From: Candidatus Omnitrophota bacterium
GTDB taxonomy: Bacteria > Omnitrophota > Gorgyraeia > Zapsychrales > Fredricksoniimonadaceae
Length of the DNA stretch: 34,736 nucleotides
NCBI GenBank assembly: GCA_013287965.1
Contig: JABDCU010000019.1
Coordinates: forward strand, 915 to 35,650
Direction of reading: 5' to 3'
Shown: in pieces, positions 33,110-34,736 of the stretch
Numbering within the stretch: the first letter of the stretch is position 1
How the letters are laid out: each line of letters begins with the position of its first letter
Notes under the pieces: model-generated
Told to the model about the DNA's origin: nothing
The model's input: the letters and a program-made list of their open reading frames with translations, nothing else
Databases searched by the model: none
Made by a program: the position numbers and the translations under genes

Positions 33110-33940
33110 ATGATTCAAAAATCATACATCAAATGCAAAGGATGCTGGAAGCAAATGCCTCGAGGTCGGTTTAAGTTCTGTGCTCACTGTTTACCCATCA
33201 ATAACCGTATGCTCAATGAGCATATCCCTGACAGCGGCAGAAAGTATTTTTGGGCCCATATACGTAAATTTGGGGATACATGCTCTTTGAGCGGTGTGAG
33301 CTTGGAGTTAAAGGATGATACAAGTCCTTGGTATTTGGTTTTCAGCCGTGTCATTCCTTCAGATAAAACCAGGATCCTGCCGGCCGCGGCGCTTTTTAAC
33401 GGGATGAAATCAGCCCTGACTAAGAGGCTATTTAAGTATTATATAATAGCGTTGGATGATTGGAGAAAGAAACATATTAAGGTCCATAAAAAACCAATTG
33501 TGCATTGGCGCCCGGTCCAGTTAGGGGGAAAAAATCTTTGTCCTGGTTGTGGAAGGCGGCCGGTGGTCAAGGGTTATAAATTCTGTGCCAGGTGTTCCAG
33601 GACAAACTTCCGTATGCATCATGAACGTTTTTCGAGGGAATCCATACAAAGTGTTTGGGATTATTTGCGCGCCCATGATTATGTTGATTATTACACGGGA
33701 ATGAAATTGAATTTAAAGAACACACGAAGTCCCTGGTATTTGGTTTTTGACCATTTAATCCCGCGCGATCCGGGAAGAATTGTGCCAACCTCAGCGCTGA
33801 TCAATGAGATGAAGGGCGATCTGACCGAAGATGAATTCTGGTATTTAATAAGCGAGCTGGCTAATTTCTTTAGAAATGGCACGCCGGTCAAAAAAATAAA
33901 GCTTGCTTACTGGAGCCGACCATACCGTGCTGTAAAATGA
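33110..33940 (+). CDS. Tandemly duplicated zinc-ribbon / HNH-like protein
   Basis: A 276-residue protein built from two copies of one module, offset by exactly 135 residues. Each copy begins with a four-Cys zinc ribbon: C9, C12, C24, C27 and C144, C147, C159, C162. A helical linker follows, then a segment containing SPWYLVF. In copy 2 this reads YLVFDHLIPRD with D214-H215, then ALINEMKGDL, which resembles the Asp-His and Asn parts of an HNH endonuclease. In copy 1 the Asp-His pair is replaced by S79-R80, so it is probably inactive. I chose ATG 33110, with GAGAAG 7 nt upstream; ATG 33095 and TTG 33038 are alternatives. Nuclease activity is inference. Base use looks closer to the envelope operon than to the A/T-rich genes before it. 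Confidence 0.78.
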   Translation: MIQKSYIKCKGCWKQMPRGRFKFCAHCLPINNRMLNEHIPDSGRKYFWAHIRKFGDTCSLSGVSLELKDDTSPWYLVFSRVIPSDKTRILPAAALFNGMKSALTKRLFKYYIIALDDWRKKHIKVHKKPIVHWRPVQLGGKNLCPGCGRRPVVKGYKFCARCSRTNFRMHHERFSRESIQSVWDYLRAHDYVDYYTGMKLNLKNTRSPWYLVFDHLIPRDPGRIVPTSALINEMKGDLTEDEFWYLISELANFFRNGTPVKKIKLAYWSRPYRAVK

Positions 33941-33971
33941 GCTTGGTTCATGCCTAAAAGAGATAATTCTT

Positions 33972-34000
33972 TTGCCTTAGGTGCGATTTTCTGATATAAG
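33972..34000 (+). promoter_or_regulatory. Promoter of tRNA-Gly
   Basis: TTGCCT (33972-33977) and TATAAG (33995-34000) are separated by 17 nt. Transcription would start near 34007, about 12 nt before the tRNA. The tRNA therefore seems to have its own promoter rather than depending on the Thr-Tyr transcript. Confidence 0.55.
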
Positions 34001-34018
34001 GGATGAGATTTAATTTTT

Positions 34019-34092
34019 GCGGGCGTAGTTCAGTGGTAGAACTCTAGCCTTCCAAGCTAGTAACGTGGGTTCGATTCTCACCGCCCGCTCCA
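34019..34092 (+). tRNA. tRNA-Gly (anticodon UCC)
   Basis: The acceptor arms GCGGGCG and CGCCCGC pair fully; the discriminator is T and the CCA end is encoded. The stem CTAGC/GCTAG encloses loop CTTCCAA, giving anticodon TCC, which reads GGA. In many bacteria this tRNA directly follows tRNA-Tyr; here it is 11.6 kb away. Confidence 0.97.
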
Positions 34093-34094
34093 AG

Positions 34095-34119
34095 ATCCCC
34101 GATTAAGACATTCGGGGAT
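34095..34119. repeat. REP-like palindrome, copy 3 (after tRNA-Gly)
   Basis: ATCCCCGA (34095-34102) and TCGGGGAT (34112-34119) form an inverted repeat with a 9-nt loop, followed by GACA as in the other two copies. The arms differ from copies 1 and 2, so it is a relative, not a recent duplicate. It starts 2 nt after the tRNA. Confidence 0.65.
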
Positions 34120-34139
34120 GACAAAATAAAAAGGACTAT

Positions 34140-34736
34140 ATGAAAGTAACTTTGCTGGTGCCTACATTAAATGAAGCTGTGGGCATGCGTTCGATCATGC
34201 CTAAGGTCAAACGGGAGTGGGTGGACCAGGTCTTGATCGTGGATGGCAAGTCGAAGGACGGTACCGCTGATATTGCCCGTGAAATGGGCTATGATGTGGT
34301 GATCCAAGAAACACCAGGTATCCGCGGCGCTTACATGGACGCGCTTCCATTCATTAAAGGGGACATTATCCTTACCTTTAGTCCTGACGGTAATTCCATT
34401 CCTGAACTTATCCCTGTATGCATTGCCAAAGTAAAAGAAGGTTATGACATGGTCATTGTATCGCGTTACGCGCAGGGTGCTAAAAGCTATGATGATGATG
34501 CAGTGACTTCCTTTGGCAATTGGCTTTTTACCGGGTGTATTAATTTACTGCATGGCTCAAAGTATACGGATGCCATGGTTATTTACCGGGCCTATCCTAA
34601 AAAGTTAATTTATGACCTGGACCTGGACAAAGATTCCAGTTATACCTTTGAAGAGAATTTATTCAAGACAAAGATCAGCTGGGAGCCTTTATTGTCCATC
34701 CGCGCGGCCAAGCGCAGGTTACAAGTCGCTGATATC
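34140..34736 (+). CDS. GT2 glycosyltransferase, 3' end cut by the window
   Basis: The first 199 residues of a GT2 transferase: VTLLVPTLNEAVG at the N-terminus, the nucleotide-binding motif VDGKSKDGT with D35, and FSPDGNSIPELIP where the DXD-containing segment is expected, followed by IVSRY. The DXD is replaced by SPDGN, so metal binding may differ from the family norm. The length and N-terminal motifs fit DPM1-like or undecaprenyl-phosphate sugar transferases. AAGGA (34131-34135) lies 4 nt before the ATG. The frame is open to the window end. It resumes the envelope-glycan theme on the far side of the island. Confidence 0.85.
   Translation, partial: MKVTLLVPTLNEAVGMRSIMPKVKREWVDQVLIVDGKSKDGTADIAREMGYDVVIQETPGIRGAYMDALPFIKGDIILTFSPDGNSIPELIPVCIAKVKEGYDMVIVSRYAQGAKSYDDDAVTSFGNWLFTGCINLLHGSKYTDAMVIYRAYPKKLIYDLDLDKDSSYTFEENLFKTKISWEPLLSIRAAKRRLQVADI

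Noticed and set aside
22411-34018. CRISPR array, transposase, integrase or prophage structural genes
   Set aside because: No spaced direct repeats and no motifs of these families were found. RhuM and S24 domains also occur in phages, but no other phage genes are present.
1-34736. Minus-strand open frames of 60-140 residues
   Set aside because: All lie opposite convincing + strand genes, and their translations show no family motifs; they are shadows of the coding strand.

Overview
The window looks like a fragment of a Gram-negative, LPS-making bacterial chromosome, most plausibly from an uncultured lineage such as Omnitrophota. That placement is an inference from three things: a giant multidomain protein of 2620 residues or more, a tightly overlapping lipid A/Kdo/core-sugar operon rich in heptosyltransferases and fused glycosyltransferases, and three tRNA genes with encoded CCA ends. 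No rRNA, CRISPR array, transposase or integrase was seen. Every gene I can support is on the + strand.

Layout. (1) 26-7888: giant protein with membrane segments, a repeat-like beta-rich region, a GHKL-type ATPase, an internal twin-arginine-like motif, a transglutaminase-like domain and a C-terminal membrane segment. (2) 7949-22137: envelope glycan operon, in order waaA, lpxK, an LpxL-like acyltransferase fused to an ELM1-like domain, a GT4-GT9 fusion, a GT4, three GT9 heptosyltransferase-like proteins, galE, a UDP-glucuronate-epimerase-like SDR, a DPM1-like GT2 and a GT87-like membrane mannosyltransferase. Most neighbours overlap by 1-41 nt, so translational coupling is likely. (3) 22209-22410: tRNA-Thr(UGU) and tRNA-Tyr(GUA). 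(4) 22411-34018: an A+T-richer accessory region between tRNA-Tyr and tRNA-Gly. It starts with a truncated XRE regulator, then holds five genes I cannot name, a MazG-like pyrophosphohydrolase coupled to a nuclease-helicase-S24 protease fusion, an HtrA-like protease with TPRs, a membrane/TPR-like protein, a RhuM-family protein and a tandemly duplicated zinc-ribbon/HNH-like protein. (5) 34019-34736: tRNA-Gly(UCC) and the 5' part of a GT2 glycosyltransferase.

How the parts work together. Block 2 makes the inner part of an LPS-like glycolipid: 4'-phosphorylation, Kdo transfer and secondary acylation of lipid A, then core sugars, plus a polyprenol-phosphate-sugar route. The accessory block has the look of a defence or stress island. 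Its strongest lead is the run MazG-like / nuclease-helicase-S24 / HtrA-TPR / membrane protein (26463-31946). A 20-bp dyad (CYTGTAA-N6-TTACAGR) occurs three times in the island, each time just upstream of a gene or operon (22923, 26463, 32056), which suggests shared control. A defence role is inference; the domains and the repeats are read directly from the sequence.
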